Shown: positions 34,037 through 44,199, numbered from the stretch's first letter. The stretch: DNA of 64,000 nt from Anaerostipes hominis (ex Lee et al. 2021) (GCF_002270485.1 NZ_NQOG01000005.1:117082-181081); one strand, 5' to 3'. Notes: a model not told the origin generated them from the sequence alone. A program made the numbers and translations.

Positions 34037-34576
34037 TTGAGTAGATTAAAAGAACAGTATACCAACGAAATCATGGAAGCCATGATGAAGAAATTCGGAT
34101 ATAAAAATATAATGCAGGTACCAAAGCTCGAGAAGATCGTGATCAACATGGGCGTTGGTGAAGCAAAAGAAAATAAAAAGCTCTTAGATGCTGCTGTTGC
34201 AGATCTGGAAACGATCTCCGGACAGAAAGCGATCGTAACCAAGGCAAGAAAATCTGTTGCTAACTTCAAGTTAAGAGAAGGAATGCCGATCGGATGCAAG
34301 GTTACATTAAGAGGAGAGAGAATGTACGAGTTTGCTGATCGTCTGATCAACCTGGCACTGCCTCGTGTACGTGACTTCAGGGGTGTAAGCCAGAACTCTT
34401 TTGATGGAAGAGGAAACTACGCATTAGGAATCAAAGAACAGTTAATTTTCCCGGAAATTGAATACGACAAAGTGGATAAAGTCAGAGGTATGGATGTAAT
34501 TTTCGTTACAACAGCCAACACAGACGAAGAAGCTCGTGAATTATTAACCTTATTTGGTATGCCGTTTAAGAAATAG
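34037..34576 (+). CDS. rplE: Ribosomal protein uL5
   Basis: The 179-residue L5 starts with TTG 34037 behind GAGGAGG and shows [16 protein letters not shown] and the [14 protein letters not shown] stretch. It binds 5S rRNA in the central protuberance. Confidence 0.97.
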   Translation: MSRLKEQYTNEIMEAMMKKFGYKNIMQVPKLEKIVINMGVGEAKENKKLLDAAVADLETISGQKAIVTKARKSVANFKLREGMPIGCKVTLRGERMYEFADRLINLALPRVRDFRGVSQNSFDGRGNYALGIKEQLIFPEIEYDKVDKVRGMDVIFVTTANTDEEARELLTLFGMPFKK

Positions 34577-34590
34577 TTAGGAGGGTTCCC

Positions 34591-34776
34591 ATGGCTAGAA
34601 AGTCAATGGTATTAAAGCAACAGAGAAAACAGAAGTTTTCAACAAGAGAATATAGCCGTTGTAGGATTTGTGGACGTCCACATGCTTACTTGAGAAAATA
34701 CGGAATCTGCAGAATCTGCTTCCGTGAGTTAGCGTACAAAGGACAGATTCCAGGCGTGAAAAAGGCCAGCTGGTAA
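34591..34776 (+). CDS. rpsN: Ribosomal protein uS14, zinc-binding (type Z)
   Basis: The 61-residue short S14 keeps both CxxC pairs (Cys24, Cys27, Cys40, Cys43), so it is the zinc-dependent C+ form rather than the zinc-free paralogue. It is placed between rplE and rpsH as in other Firmicutes. Confidence 0.97.
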   Translation: MARKSMVLKQQRKQKFSTREYSRCRICGRPHAYLRKYGICRICFRELAYKGQIPGVKKASW

Positions 34777-34799
34777 GAATAGGGAAGGAGGAACTAACA

Positions 34800-35201
34800 A
34801 TGACAATGAGCGATCCGATTGCAGATATGCTTACAAGAATCCGTAATGCAAACACTGCGAAACATGATACCGTAGAAATTCCTGCTTCTAAGATGAAGGT
34901 TGCGATTGCTGAAATCCTTTTAAAAGAAGGTTTCATCAAATCTTTCGACATCAAAGAAGAAGGTGCATATAACAACATCGTTATCACATTAAAGTACGGA
35001 CAGGACAAGAATGAAAAGATCATCACAGGTCTTAAGAGAATTTCTAAACCGGGACTTCGTGTGTATGCAAACTCAGAAGAACTTCCTAAAGTATTAGGCG
35101 GACTTGGAGTAGCGATCATTTCAACAAACAAAGGTGTTCTTACAGACAAAGAAGCAAGAAAAGAACACGTAGGCGGAGAAGTACTTGCGTTTGTATGGTG
35201 A
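34800..35201 (+). CDS. rpsH: Ribosomal protein uS8
   Basis: The 133-residue S8 ([22 protein letters not shown]-terminal [22 protein letters not shown]) binds the central 16S domain and in E. coli regulates the spc operon. ATG 34800 is preferred over ATG 34806 because GGAGG is 8 bases upstream. Confidence 0.97.
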   Translation: MTMSDPIADMLTRIRNANTAKHDTVEIPASKMKVAIAEILLKEGFIKSFDIKEEGAYNNIVITLKYGQDKNEKIITGLKRISKPGLRVYANSEELPKVLGGLGVAIISTNKGVLTDKEARKEHVGGEVLAFVW

Positions 35202-35205
35202 CCTA

Positions 35206-35260
35206 GAGCACTTAGTGAAGGCAAGCGTCAGCGCAGACTGAGGTCAGTGCGAAGGTCGTT
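35206..35260. repeat. Palindromic intergenic repeat, copy B (rpsH-rplF)
   Basis: This 55-base element matches copy A (29970-30024) at GAGCACTTAG, the GCAAGCG..AGCGCAG core and AGTGCGAAGG.CGTT. It starts four bases after the rpsH stop. GCACT and AGTGC can pair at its ends. Confidence 0.65.
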
Positions 35261-35384
35261 CGGAGGAATTTAATGAACCGAACTTCCTTACAAAAGGCTT
35301 GCGTAAGTTTCGAAAAAATTTTTTAACTTGAATTTATCTTATTGTTAAACTTTATATTATATAATAAAACGAATTCTGAAAACA

Positions 35385-35405
35385 GAAAGGACGCCCAGTC
35401 CTTTC
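35385..35405. other. Small hairpin in the AT-rich rpsH-rplF gap
   Basis: GAAAGGAC at 35385-35392 pairs with GTCCTTTC at 35398-35405 just before the rplF ribosome site. Before it, 35280-35380 is very AT-rich with TATAAT-like stretches but no well-spaced -35, so an internal promoter is possible, not shown. No gene lies in 35202-35427. Confidence 0.45.
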
Positions 35406-35427
35406 CGACAATTTAAGGAGGTAACCT

Positions 35428-35970
35428 ATGTCTCGTATAGGTAGATTGCCAATCGATATCCCTCAGGGAGTTGAGGTTAAGATTGAAGAAGGAAATAAAG
35501 TGACTGTGAAAGGTCCTAAGGGAACACTGGAAAAGAATCTTCCGGTGGAGATGGAAATTAAATTAGAAGACAACCAGATCGTGGTATCCAGACCGAATGA
35601 CTTAAAGAAGATGAAATCCTTACACGGGTTGACCAGATCTTTGATCGCCAACATGGTGACTGGAGTGTCTCAGGGATATGAAAAGAAGCTTGAAATTAAC
35701 GGTGTTGGTTACAGAGCACAGAAAAAAGGAAAAGAAATTACTTTCAACCTTGGATTTTCACATCCGGTAGCAATGACAGATCCAGAAGGCATCGAAACTG
35801 AAATGGAAGGTCAGAATATCATTATCGTTAAAGGTATTGATAAAGAAAAAGTTGGACAGTACGCTGCGGAAATCAGAGAATTAAGAAAACCTGAGCCTTA
35901 CAAAGGAAAAGGTATTAAATATGCTGATGAAGTTATCAGACGTAAAGTCGGTAAGACTGGTGCGAAGTAA
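35428..35970 (+). CDS. rplF: Ribosomal protein uL6
   Basis: The 180-residue L6 has two related alpha/beta domains, and ends with the conserved [20 protein letters not shown] motif. It lies near the factor-binding site. Start ATG follows AAGGAGG. Confidence 0.97.
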   Translation: MSRIGRLPIDIPQGVEVKIEEGNKVTVKGPKGTLEKNLPVEMEIKLEDNQIVVSRPNDLKKMKSLHGLTRSLIANMVTGVSQGYEKKLEINGVGYRAQKKGKEITFNLGFSHPVAMTDPEGIETEMEGQNIIIVKGIDKEKVGQYAAEIRELRKPEPYKGKGIKYADEVIRRKVGKTGAK

Positions 35971-35984
35971 AGGAGTGAGATAGG

Positions 35985-36353
35985 ATGATTAAAAAACAGT
36001 CAAGAAGCAAAGTTCGTGCGAAAAAACATTTAAAGCTTCGTAATCATATTAGCGGAACAGCGGAGAAACCGCGTTTAAGCGTATTCAGAAGCAATAATCA
36101 TATGTACGCTCAGATCATTGATGACACCGTTGGAAATACTTTAGTATCAGCATCCACTTTACAGAAAGACGTAAAAGCTGATTTAGAAAAGACTGACGAT
36201 GTAAAAGCGGCAGCTCACTTGGGAAAAGTGATTGCTGAAAGAGCTATCGCAAAAGGTATCTCCACCGTTGTTTTTGACAGAGGCGGATTTATTTATCAGG
36301 GAAAAGTAAAAGCATTAGCAGACGCAGCACGTGAAGCTGGTCTTAAATTCTAA
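35985..36353 (+). CDS. rplR: Ribosomal protein uL18
   Basis: The 122-residue L18 ([19 protein letters not shown]-terminal [25 protein letters not shown]) binds 5S rRNA with L5. It follows rplF by 14 bases. Confidence 0.97.
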   Translation: MIKKQSRSKVRAKKHLKLRNHISGTAEKPRLSVFRSNNHMYAQIIDDTVGNTLVSASTLQKDVKADLEKTDDVKAAAHLGKVIAERAIAKGISTVVFDRGGFIYQGKVKALADAAREAGLKF

Positions 36354-36367
36354 CAGGAGGAAATCAA

Positions 36368-36877
36368 ATGAAGCGTACAATGATCGACCCTAGCCAGTTA
36401 GAGCTGGAAGAAAAAGTTGTATCTATCAAACGTGTTACCAAAGTAGTAAAAGGTGGACGTAATTTCAGATTCGCAGCATTAGTTGTTGTTGGAGATAAGA
36501 ATGGACACGTTGGTGCAGGATTAGGAAAAGCAATGGAAATTCCAGAAGCGATCCGCAAAGGAAGAGAAGCGGCTGCTAAGAAATTAGTGGAAGTACCGAT
36601 TGACGAAAAAGGAAGTACACCGCATGACTTCACAGGTAAATTCGGAAGTTCATCTGTATTATTAAAGACATCCCCGGAAGGTACCGGAATCATCGCAGGA
36701 GGTCCTTCCCGTGACGTATTGGAGCTTGCAGGATATAAGAATATCCGTTCTAAGTCCTTAGGTTCCAATAACAAGCAGAACGTTGTTCTTGCAACGATCG
36801 AAGGACTTAAAAACTTAAAAACTCCAGAAGAAGTAGCAAAGCTTCGCGGAAAATCTGTAGAAGAGCTCTTAGGTTAG
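36368..36877 (+). CDS. rpsE: Ribosomal protein uS5
   Basis: The 169-residue S5 has the dsRNA-binding domain ([19 protein letters not shown]) and a C-terminal S5 fold with [20 protein letters not shown]. It affects decoding accuracy. It follows rplR by 14 bases. Confidence 0.97.
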   Translation: MKRTMIDPSQLELEEKVVSIKRVTKVVKGGRNFRFAALVVVGDKNGHVGAGLGKAMEIPEAIRKGREAAAKKLVEVPIDEKGSTPHDFTGKFGSSSVLLKTSPEGTGIIAGGPSRDVLELAGYKNIRSKSLGSNNKQNVVLATIEGLKNLKTPEEVAKLRGKSVEELLG

Positions 36878-36890
36878 GAGGAACATGAAA

Positions 36891-37073
36891 ATGGCAGATA
36901 AATTAAAAATTACTTTGGTAAAATCTACAATCGGTGCCATTCCAAAGCATAGAAAGACAGTGGAAGCTTTAGGACTCAAGAAGTTAAACAAAACTGTTGA
37001 AATGCCGGACAATGCAAGTGTCAGGGGAATGATTCATCAGGTTCAGCATTTAGTAAAAGTAGAAGAAATTTAA
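36891..37073 (+). CDS. rpmD: Ribosomal protein uL30
   Basis: The 60-residue L30 (MADKLKITLVKSTIGAIPKH) is complete. ATG 36891 is chosen over ATG 36885, because AGGAGG at 36878-36883 would be too close to the latter. Confidence 0.95.
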   Translation: MADKLKITLVKSTIGAIPKHRKTVEALGLKKLNKTVEMPDNASVRGMIHQVQHLVKVEEI

Positions 37074-37096
37074 TTGTAGATTAGGAGGTGCGAAGG

Positions 37097-37540
37097 ATGG
37101 AATTATCAAACTTACGCCCTGCAGACGGATCTAAGCACAGCGACAATTTCAGAAGAGGTCGCGGACATGGTTCAGGAAATGGAAAAACTGCAGGTAAAGG
37201 ACATAAAGGACAGAAAGCCCGTTCCGGCGGCGGAGTAAGACCGGGATTTGAAGGCGGACAGATGCCTTTATACAGACGTATTCCAAAGAGAGGCTTCACT
37301 TGCATTAACTCTAAAGAAATCATTGGAATCAACGTATCAGCATTAGAGAGATTTGAAGACGGAGCCGAAGTTTCTGTTGAGACTTTAGTAGAAGCAGGAA
37401 TCGTTTCTAATCCTAAAGACGGTGTCAAAATCTTAGGCAGTGGGGAACTCACAAAGAAACTTACAGTAAAAGCAAATGCTTTCAGTGCAGGGGCAAAAGA
37501 AAAGATCGAAGCTCTTGGAGGAAAAGCCGAGGTGATTTAG
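37097..37540 (+). CDS. rplO: Ribosomal protein uL15
   Basis: The 147-residue L15 starts [17 protein letters not shown], followed by its glycine- and arginine-rich N-terminal extension that threads into 23S rRNA. ATG 37097 is preferred over GTG 37088, which lies within the AGGAGGTG ribosome site. Confidence 0.96.
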   Translation: MELSNLRPADGSKHSDNFRRGRGHGSGNGKTAGKGHKGQKARSGGGVRPGFEGGQMPLYRRIPKRGFTCINSKEIIGINVSALERFEDGAEVSVETLVEAGIVSNPKDGVKILGSGELTKKLTVKANAFSAGAKEKIEALGGKAEVI

Positions 37541-37541
37541 T

Positions 37542-38858
37542 ATGGCGAATGCATTGACAAATGCGTTTAAAAACAAAGAACTAAGGAAAAAGCTTACGTT
37601 TACGGTGATCATTCTGATTGTCGTGCGCTTCGGGTCACAACTGCCGATTCCAGGAATCGATACTGCCCAGGTGACTGCATATTTAAAGAGTACTTTGGGA
37701 GATTCATTCAATCTCCTGAACTCTTTTACCGGCGGGTCCTTTTTGCAGATGTCAGTATTTGCACTGAGTGTTACGCCATATATTACATCTTCCATCATCA
37801 TGCAGCTGATGACGATCGCTATCCCTGCATTGGAGGAGATGCAGAAAGACGGCGAAGATGGAAGAAAGAAAATAGCTAAGATCACGAGATACGTGACGGT
37901 TGTATTAGGACTCATCGAGTCCGCCGGTATGACCATCGGTTTCAGCCGCAGCGGTGCGCTGGGAGCTGAACACACCAATTTTACCATTGTGACGATGATC
38001 ATTGCCCTGACAGCAGGTGCGATCCTCGTTATGTGGCTTGGTGAGCGTATCACGGAAAATGGTATTGGAAACGGTATTTCTATCATCCTGTTGATCAACA
38101 TCGTATCAGGAATGCCGAAAGATTTTTATGCGCTCTATAATCAGTTCATGAAAGGCAAACAGATCGGACCGGCACTTATTGCAGGATGTGTGATCGCAGC
38201 TGTTGTGCTGTTGACTGTCGTGTTCGTTATCATCCTTTCAGATGCTGAACGCCATATTCCGGTACAGTATTCAAAGAAAGTTCAGGGAAGAAAAATGGTC
38301 GGCGGCCAGTCAAGCCATATTCCGCTGAAAGTGAATACAGCCGGAGTTATCCCGATTATCTTCGCCTCATCTATTATGCAGTTCCCGCTGATCATTCAGC
38401 AGCTGTTTAAGTATGAGAGCAATGGATTTATGGGAAAAGTTCTGCACAGTTTAAGTTCGTCCACATGGTTTGACGCAAATCATCCGAAGAGATCGCTGGG
38501 TCTTCTTATATATATTGTACTTGTTGTTATTTTTGCATATTTCTATACATCGATTACTTTTAATCCTCTGGAAATCTCAAATAACATGAAGAAACAGGGA
38601 GGATTTGTACCGGGTATCCGTCCGGGCAAACCGACAGTGGATTATTTAAACAAGATCTTAAAATATATTATTTTTATAGGTGCAGCTGGACTAACAATTG
38701 TAGCAGTCATTCCGTTTTTCTTTAACGGTGTATTTAGTGCTCAGGTTTCTTTTGGAGGAACTTCCATCATTATCGTGGTTGGAGTTATATTAGAAACGAT
38801 CAAGCAGATTAAATCTCAATTGTTAGTGCAAAACTATACTGGTTTTTTAAATGACTAA
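37542..38858 (+). CDS. secY: Preprotein translocase subunit SecY
   Basis: The 438-residue membrane protein has ten predicted transmembrane segments and forms the channel of the Sec translocon with SecE and SecG. Signatures include RFGSQLPIPGIDT at the N-terminus, ITENGIGNGISIIL in TM4-5 and NPLEISNNMKKQGGFVPGIRPGK in the large cytosolic loop that contacts ribosome and SecA. It starts one base after the rplO stop, with its ribosome site inside rplO. Confidence 0.97.
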   Translation: MANALTNAFKNKELRKKLTFTVIILIVVRFGSQLPIPGIDTAQVTAYLKSTLGDSFNLLNSFTGGSFLQMSVFALSVTPYITSSIIMQLMTIAIPALEEMQKDGEDGRKKIAKITRYVTVVLGLIESAGMTIGFSRSGALGAEHTNFTIVTMIIALTAGAILVMWLGERITENGIGNGISIILLINIVSGMPKDFYALYNQFMKGKQIGPALIAGCVIAAVVLLTVVFVIILSDAERHIPVQYSKKVQGRKMVGGQSSHIPLKVNTAGVIPIIFASSIMQFPLIIQQLFKYESNGFMGKVLHSLSSSTWFDANHPKRSLGLLIYIVLVVIFAYFYTSITFNPLEISNNMKKQGGFVPGIRPGKPTVDYLNKILKYIIFIGAAGLTIVAVIPFFFNGVFSAQVSFGGTSIIIVVGVILETIKQIKSQLLVQNYTGFLND

Positions 38859-38864
38859 TGTGCG

Positions 38865-38892
38865 ATAAGCTGTAGGGAATTCTACAGCTTAT
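38865..38892. other. Hairpin between secY and adk
   Basis: ATAAGCTGTAG at 38865-38875 pairs with CTACAGCTTAT at 38882-38892 (11 bp, 6-base loop). Only TT follows, so it is more likely a partial attenuator or mRNA-stabilising hairpin than a full terminator. Confidence 0.55.
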
Positions 38893-38924
38893 TTGTGCAT
38901 TACATAATGTAAGGAGGATTCATT

Positions 38925-39569
38925 ATGAAGATTATTATGTTGGGGGCTCCAGGAGCAGGAAAGGGAACTCAGGCAAAGCAGATTGCAGAGCAGTATAACA
39001 TTCCGCATATTTCGACCGGTGACATTTTCAGGGCGAATATCAAGAATGGAACTGAGCTTGGCAAAAAAGCCAAAGAGTATATGGACCAGGGACTGCTGGT
39101 TCCGGATGAGCTGGTAGTTGATCTCGTGGTTGACAGGATTGAGAAAGACGACTGCCAAAAGGGCTTCATTTTAGATGGATTCCCAAGGACGATTCCTCAG
39201 GCAGAAGCGTTGGATGCGGCTCTTGCTGCAAAAGATATGAAAATTGATTATGCGCTGGATATCGAGGTTCCGGATGAGAATATCATTGACCGGATGTCCG
39301 GAAGACGTTCCTGCAAGGAATGCGGTGCGATCTTCCACGCAAAATATAATCCTCCGAAATCAGAAGGAATCTGTGATATATGCAGCGGTGAGCTGATCCT
39401 CCGAGATGACGATAAGGAAGAGACAGTAAAGAAAAGGCTGGATGTTTATCACGAACAGACCGCACCGCTGATCTCTCACTATAAGAGTGCAGGCAGCCTG
39501 CATGAGATCGACGGCACAAGGCACATTGATGTAGTATTTGATGAGATCAAAAGTATTTTAGAGGCATAA
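38925..39569 (+). CDS. adk: Adenylate kinase, zinc-LID type
   Basis: The 214-residue enzyme has the P-loop GAPGAGKGTQ near residue 7, the LDGFPRT motif and a long LID domain with four zinc cysteines (Cys130, Cys133, Cys150, Cys153). It interconverts ATP plus AMP and two ADP. Its place between secY and map is the usual Firmicute order. Confidence 0.97.
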   Translation: MKIIMLGAPGAGKGTQAKQIAEQYNIPHISTGDIFRANIKNGTELGKKAKEYMDQGLLVPDELVVDLVVDRIEKDDCQKGFILDGFPRTIPQAEALDAALAAKDMKIDYALDIEVPDENIIDRMSGRRSCKECGAIFHAKYNPPKSEGICDICSGELILRDDDKEETVKKRLDVYHEQTAPLISHYKSAGSLHEIDGTRHIDVVFDEIKSILEA

Positions 39570-39576
39570 GATTAAG

Positions 39577-40332
39577 ATGGCAGTGACGATCAAATCAAAA
39601 AGAGAAATCGAACAAATGAGAGAGGCCGGTAAGATCTTGGAAGAGACGCATGACCGTTTGGCCGAGATCATCAAACCGGGAATTTCTACTTTAGAGATTG
39701 ACGAGTTCGGGGAAAAGATCATAAGGGAATACGGGTGTATTCCTTCTTTTCTGAATTACAATGGTTATCCGGCATCCATCTGTGTGTCTGTCAATGACGA
39801 AGTGGTCCACGGCATTCCAAAGAAGGAGCGGATCTTAAAAGATGGAGATATTGTCAGCCTGGATGCAGGGGTCATCTATCAGGGATACCACTCTGACGCC
39901 GCCAGGACTTATGGCGTCGGGGAGATCTCAGATGAAGCAGCCCGCCTGATCAGGGTTACAAAGGAAAGCTTTTTTGAAGGTATGAAGTTTGCCAAAGAAG
40001 GGAATCATCTATTTGACATTTCCGAGGCAATCCAAAGACACGTAGAGAACAATGGCTATTCCGTGGTGAGAGACCTGGTGGGCCATGGGATCGGAACGCA
40101 TCTCCATGAGGACCCTCAGATCCCGAATTTCAAGGAACGCAGAAAAGGCATGAAGCTCAGGGCAGGGATGACATTGGCTGTAGAACCGATGGTTAACGCC
40201 GGAACATGGGAAGTAGAATGGCTTTCTGATGACTGGACCGTTGTGACGGCAGACGGAAGCCCTGCCGCCCATTATGAAAATACAATCTTAATAACCGAAA
40301 ATGGTTACGAATTATTATCATTATCAAAGTAG
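39577..40332 (+). CDS. map: Methionine aminopeptidase type I
   Basis: The 251-residue enzyme has the pita-bread fold and its metal ligands: the aspartates in [19 protein letters not shown], the histidine in [12 protein letters not shown], and glutamates in AVEPMV and near HYENTILIT. It removes the initiator methionine from nascent proteins. The Shine-Dalgarno sequence is weak, 7 bases after adk, so it may depend on coupling. Confidence 0.96.
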   Translation: MAVTIKSKREIEQMREAGKILEETHDRLAEIIKPGISTLEIDEFGEKIIREYGCIPSFLNYNGYPASICVSVNDEVVHGIPKKERILKDGDIVSLDAGVIYQGYHSDAARTYGVGEISDEAARLIRVTKESFFEGMKFAKEGNHLFDISEAIQRHVENNGYSVVRDLVGHGIGTHLHEDPQIPNFKERRKGMKLRAGMTLAVEPMVNAGTWEVEWLSDDWTVVTADGSPAAHYENTILITENGYELLSLSK

Positions 40333-40349
40333 AAAAAGGAGTCGGAAAA

Positions 40350-40568
40350 ATGGCAAAGTCAGAAGCAATTGAAGTAGAAGGAATCGTATTGGAGAAACTG
40401 CCGAATGCGATGTTTAAGGTAGAGATCGAGGGAGGGCATGTGATTTTGGCACATATCAGCGGAAAGCTCAGAATGAATTACATCAAGATCCTTCCGGGCG
40501 ACAAGGTTACTCTTGCACTTTCTCCGTATGACCTGTCAAAGGGAAGAATTATTTGGAGGGATAAATAA
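40350..40568 (+). CDS. infA: Translation initiation factor IF-1
   Basis: The 72-residue OB-fold protein ([20 protein letters not shown], ending [12 protein letters not shown]) is full length. IF-1 occupies the 30S A site during initiation. It follows map by 17 bases. Confidence 0.97.
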   Translation: MAKSEAIEVEGIVLEKLPNAMFKVEIEGGHVILAHISGKLRMNYIKILPGDKVTLALSPYDLSKGRIIWRDK

Positions 40569-40639
40569 GAAAAGCCTTGAAAATTAAATAACATGATGAT
40601 ATAATTGAATCCGAACGTTTTGGGAAAGGAGAATTACAA

Positions 40640-40753
40640 GTGAAAGTTAGAGCATCTGTAAAACCTATGTGTGAAAAATGCAAGGTAATTAGAAGAAAAG
40701 GTTCTGTCAGAGTGATCTGTGAGAATCCGAAGCACAAACAGAGACAGGGATAA
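40640..40753 (+). CDS. rpmJ: Ribosomal protein bL36, zinc-binding form
   Basis: A 37-residue gene starts with GTG 40640 behind AAAGGAG and reads [20 protein letters not shown], ending NPKHKQRQG. The zinc ligands Cys11, Cys14, Cys27 and His32 are all present, so it is the C+ form. It lies between infA and rpsM, the usual place. Confidence 0.97.
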   Translation: MKVRASVKPMCEKCKVIRRKGSVRVICENPKHKQRQG

Positions 40754-40802
40754 TTTCTATTTCATATAGCAAGGATTCCTATCTTTGTTCTTTGTGTGTT
40801 TA

Positions 40803-40839
40803 TATTACTGTATTCAAGGTACCATACAGTAATACTTTT
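40803..40839 (+). terminator. Terminator/attenuator between rpmJ and rpsM
   Basis: TATTACTGTAT (40803-40813) pairs with ATACAGTAATA (40824-40834), followed by CTTTTT. It would end or attenuate spc-operon transcription before the alpha operon. The next 160 bases hold a further 9-bp hairpin (about 40855-40878) and could form a leader before rpsM; no promoter there is clear. Confidence 0.75.
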
Positions 40840-40998
40840 TGTTAGGCGGCTGCAGTATGGAACGCAGATTCCATGCTGATATTTATATAGATAAAATCGT
40901 AGTCAGGCAAGAGACATATATATCATTTCACCGTACGCGGATATATGGATTGCCCCTGAACAACATTAAAATGAATAATTTTTGGAGGAAGAAAAAAC

Positions 40999-41367
40999 AT
41001 GGCTCGTATTTCAGGTGTTGATTTACCAAGAGAAAAACGTGTGGAGATTGGACTTACCTATATTTATGGAATCGGTCTTACAAGCTCTAAACGTATTTTA
41101 TCAGAAGCAAATGTAAACCCGGATACTCGTGTACGTGACCTGACAGATGATGAAGTTCGCAGAATCAGCGAAGTTATCTCTGAGTCACAGACAGTAGAGG
41201 GAGATTTAAGAAGAGAAATCGCTCTTAATATCAAGAGATTAAAAGAAATAGGATCTTACAGAGGAAAACGCCATAGACAGGGACTGCCTTGCCGTGGACA
41301 GAAGACAAAGACAAATGCCAGAACATGTAAAGGTCCTAAGAAAACTGTTGCAAACAAGAAAAAATAA
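40999..41367 (+). CDS. rpsM: Ribosomal protein uS13
   Basis: The 122-residue S13 ([20 protein letters not shown]) ends with the basic [16 protein letters not shown] tail that contacts tRNA. It opens the alpha operon (rpsM-rpsK-rpsD-rpoA-rplQ) behind GGAGG. Confidence 0.97.
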   Translation: MARISGVDLPREKRVEIGLTYIYGIGLTSSKRILSEANVNPDTRVRDLTDDEVRRISEVISESQTVEGDLRREIALNIKRLKEIGSYRGKRHRQGLPCRGQKTKTNARTCKGPKKTVANKKK

Positions 41368-41501
41368 CAGCATATACATGGATCATCAAATATTTGATGG
41401 TATACTTTGGACGGAAATACATGACACGCCCCGTTGGGTTGTCAGGTTTTCTCGCTGTTTAGTGGATATGGTTTAGTTTAAAGAAAGGTAAAGAGTTAAT
41501 T

Positions 41502-41894
41502 ATGGCTAAAGTTACAAAAAAAGCGGCTAAAAAACGTGTGAAAAAGAATGTTCAGCACGGACAGGCACACATTCAGTCATCTTTTAATAATACAATCGTT
41601 ACATTAACTGATGCTCAGGGAAATGCTCTTTCTTGGGCCAGCGCAGGTGGATTAGGATTCAGAGGATCCAAGAAATCTACTCCTTATGCGGCACAGATGG
41701 CTGCTGAGACAGCAACAAAAGCAGCATTGGTACACGGTTTAAAAACAGTGGACGTTATGGTAAAAGGACCGGGATCAGGAAGAGAAGCAGCAATTCGTGC
41801 TTTATCAGCAGCTGGTCTGGAAGTTACAAGCATCAAAGATGTAACACCGGTACCTCACAACGGATGTCGCCCACCAAAACGCAGAAGAGTTTAA
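41502..41894 (+). CDS. rpsK: Ribosomal protein uS11
   Basis: The 130-residue S11 shows [19 protein letters not shown] and ends [10 protein letters not shown]. It forms part of the 30S platform. The 134-base gap before it contains a short ATCAAATATTTGAT palindrome and no gene. Confidence 0.97.
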   Translation: MAKVTKKAAKKRVKKNVQHGQAHIQSSFNNTIVTLTDAQGNALSWASAGGLGFRGSKKSTPYAAQMAAETATKAALVHGLKTVDVMVKGPGSGREAAIRALSAAGLEVTSIKDVTPVPHNGCRPPKRRRV

Positions 41895-41912
41895 TTAGGA
41901 GGAATTTGAAAG

Positions 41913-42506
41913 ATGGCAATTGATAGAACTCCAGTCTTAAAAAGATGTAGATCCTTAGGCCTCGATCCTGTATTTTTAGGAATCGACAAAAAGTCTAACA
42001 GAACCTCAACAAGAGGAAATAGAAAAAAGAGTGAGTACGGACTTCAGCTCCGTGAAAAACAGAAAGCGAAGTTTATCTACGGTGTATTAGAAAAACCGTT
42101 TAGAAACTACTACGCAAAAGCAGAAAAGATGAAAGGTCAGACAGGTGTAAACCTTATGACACTTCTGGAACTGAGACTTGACAATGTATTATTCCGTCTC
42201 GGATTTGGAAGAACAAGAAAAGAATGCAGACAGATCGTTGACCACAAGCATGTTCTTGTAAACGGCAAAACAGTCAACATCCCATCTTACAAAGTATCAG
42301 TAGGTGATGTGATCGAGATTAAAGAAAAACACAAAACTTCTCCTAGATACAAAGAAATCTTAGAAGTGACCGGCGGAAGAATGGTTCCTTCTTGGTTAGA
42401 AGCAAATCAGGAAGCACTGAGCGGAACTGTAAAGGAATTACCTGCAAGAGAAGAGATCGACGTTCCTGTAAATGAGACACTGATCGTCGAGTTATATTCT
42501 AAATAA
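41913..42506 (+). CDS. rpsD: Ribosomal protein uS4
   Basis: The 197-residue S4 has an N-terminal helical domain and the S4 RNA-binding domain (DNVLFRLGFGRTRKECRQIV). It lacks the N-terminal zinc cysteines. S4 often autoregulates the operon it lies in. Here it is inside the alpha operon, unlike Bacillus subtilis, where rpsD is separate. Confidence 0.97.
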   Translation: MAIDRTPVLKRCRSLGLDPVFLGIDKKSNRTSTRGNRKKSEYGLQLREKQKAKFIYGVLEKPFRNYYAKAEKMKGQTGVNLMTLLELRLDNVLFRLGFGRTRKECRQIVDHKHVLVNGKTVNIPSYKVSVGDVIEIKEKHKTSPRYKEILEVTGGRMVPSWLEANQEALSGTVKELPAREEIDVPVNETLIVELYSK

Positions 42507-42551
42507 TCGTAATAACCCTCAACAAATTCCTAACCCAGAAGGAGGGCTTAA

Positions 42552-43508
42552 ATGTTTGAATTTGAAAAGCCAAATATTGAGATTAGTGAGATTTCTGAAG
42601 ATAACCGTTTTGGGCGTTTTGTAGTCGAGCCGTTAGTGCGCGGCTATGGAACGACACTCGGAAACTCCTTAAGGAGGATCATGCTCTCATCTCTGCCGGG
42701 CGCTGCAGTCAGTGCCGTAAAGATCAAGGGTGTGCTGCATGAGTTCAGTTCAGTCCCGGGAGTGAAAGAGGATGTCCCTGAGATCATCATGAACATCAAG
42801 TCCCTGGCGATTAAGAATAACAGTCCTACGGACGAACCAAAACAGGCCTTTATTGAGTACTCTGGAAGCGGTGTCGTGACTGCCGGTGACATCAAGGCTG
42901 ACAGTGATATCGAGATTTTGAATCCTGATATGGTCATCGCGACGTTGAGCGGAGATGACGCACATCTGGATATGGAACTTACGATCACAAAAGGCCGCGG
43001 TTATGTCGGTGCTGACAAAGCAGACAAGGAAGGCAACTCTATCGATGAGATTGCAGTTGATGCAATCTATACTCCGGTAGAGCGTGTGAATTTAAAGGTG
43101 GAAAATACCCGTGTAGGACAGGTGACAGACTACGATAAGCTTACTTTGGATGTCTTTACAAACGGAACCCTTTCACCGGACGAGGCGGTCAGCCTCGCCG
43201 CTAAAGTATTGTGCGAACACCTGAACCTGTTCGTAGATCTCTCTGAGAATGCCAAGACAGCAGAAGTCATGGTAGAAAAGGAAGACGACGAAAAAGAAAA
43301 GGTTCTGGAAATGAGCATTGACGAACTGGAACTTTCCGTTCGTTCTTATAACTGCCTGAAGAGAGCAGGAATCAATACCGTGGAAGAACTGACCAACAAG
43401 ACTTCGGAAGATATGATGAAGGTCCGCAACTTAGGACGCAAATCATTAGAAGAAGTTCTTGCAAAATTAAATGAACTTGGATTGGCATTAAATTCAGGGG
43501 ACGAATAA
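42552..43508 (+). CDS. rpoA: RNA polymerase alpha subunit
   Basis: The 318-residue alpha subunit has the dimerising N-terminal domain ([21 protein letters not shown]) and, after a linker at about 228-250, the helix-hairpin-helix C-terminal domain ([22 protein letters not shown]) that contacts UP elements and activators. It is full length. Confidence 0.98.
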   Translation: MFEFEKPNIEISEISEDNRFGRFVVEPLVRGYGTTLGNSLRRIMLSSLPGAAVSAVKIKGVLHEFSSVPGVKEDVPEIIMNIKSLAIKNNSPTDEPKQAFIEYSGSGVVTAGDIKADSDIEILNPDMVIATLSGDDAHLDMELTITKGRGYVGADKADKEGNSIDEIAVDAIYTPVERVNLKVENTRVGQVTDYDKLTLDVFTNGTLSPDEAVSLAAKVLCEHLNLFVDLSENAKTAEVMVEKEDDEKEKVLEMSIDELELSVRSYNCLKRAGINTVEELTNKTSEDMMKVRNLGRKSLEEVLAKLNELGLALNSGDE

Positions 43509-43581
43509 GAAATCATAAAAAGACCCGCCTAGGCTGAAGGTATGAAGTAGGCATGGCGAAAAATCACAGGAGGTCATTACA

Positions 43582-44118
43582 ATGGCAAAGTATAGAAAAT
43601 TAGGAAGAACATCTTCTCAGAGAAAAGCATTATTGCGTTCACAGGTAACAGATCTTTTATACAGAGGCAAGATCGTTACTACTGAAGCAAAGGCAAAAGA
43701 GATCCGCAAGATTGCAGAAAAACTGATCGCTATGGCAGTCAGAGAAAAAGATAACTTTGAGACAGTCACTGTTGATGCTAAAGTAGCAAAGAAAGACAGC
43801 GACGGAAAACGTGTCAAAGAGGTTGTGGACGGAAAGAAAGTTACTGTATATGAAACAGTGAAAAAAGAGATTACAAAGGATATGCCTTCCCGCCTTCATG
43901 CAAGAAGACAGATGTTAAAGGTATTATATCCGGTGAAAGAAGTTCCGACAGAACTTGCAGGCAAAAAAGCTAATACAAAGACTGTTGATCTTACAGAAAA
44001 GTTATTTAACGAGTATGCACCGAAGTATGCCGATAGAAATGGTGGGTATACAAGAATCGTCAAAATCGCACAGCGTAAAGGTGACGGTGCTTTAGAAGTA
44101 TTGCTTGAATTAGTTTAA
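43582..44118 (+). CDS. rplQ: Ribosomal protein bL17, enlarged form
   Basis: The L17 core ([20 protein letters not shown] at the start, [20 protein letters not shown] near the end) is split by an insertion of roughly 55-60 residues (about 60-115), rich in lysine and valine. This makes 178 residues rather than about 115-125. The insertion is not a frameshift; enlarged L17 proteins occur in Lachnospiraceae. It is the last gene of the alpha operon and is followed by a terminator. Confidence 0.96.
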   Translation: MAKYRKLGRTSSQRKALLRSQVTDLLYRGKIVTTEAKAKEIRKIAEKLIAMAVREKDNFETVTVDAKVAKKDSDGKRVKEVVDGKKVTVYETVKKEITKDMPSRLHARRQMLKVLYPVKEVPTELAGKKANTKTVDLTEKLFNEYAPKYADRNGGYTRIVKIAQRKGDGALEVLLELV

Positions 44119-44199
44119 GATTGATCCTATAAAAAGCAGCAGGAGATTGAACGGGCCTCTGTTAAGTACACAGGAAGAATAACTAAAAATTGTATAAGT

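Noticed and set aside
34595..35224. 209-residue antisense frame over rpsN and rpsH
   Set aside because: It overlaps two certain ribosomal genes and shows no family features.
35280..35427. Strong internal promoter before rplF
   Set aside because: TATAAT-like stretches exist in the AT-rich gap, but no -35 at a usual distance was convincing.
37433..38101. 222-residue antisense frame over rplO and secY
   Set aside because: It mirrors the hydrophobic codons of SecY on the opposite strand; the plus-strand genes are certain.
43582..44118. L17 fused to another protein or frameshifted
   Set aside because: The L17 sequence resumes in the same frame after the insert, and enlarged L17 is found in related bacteria.
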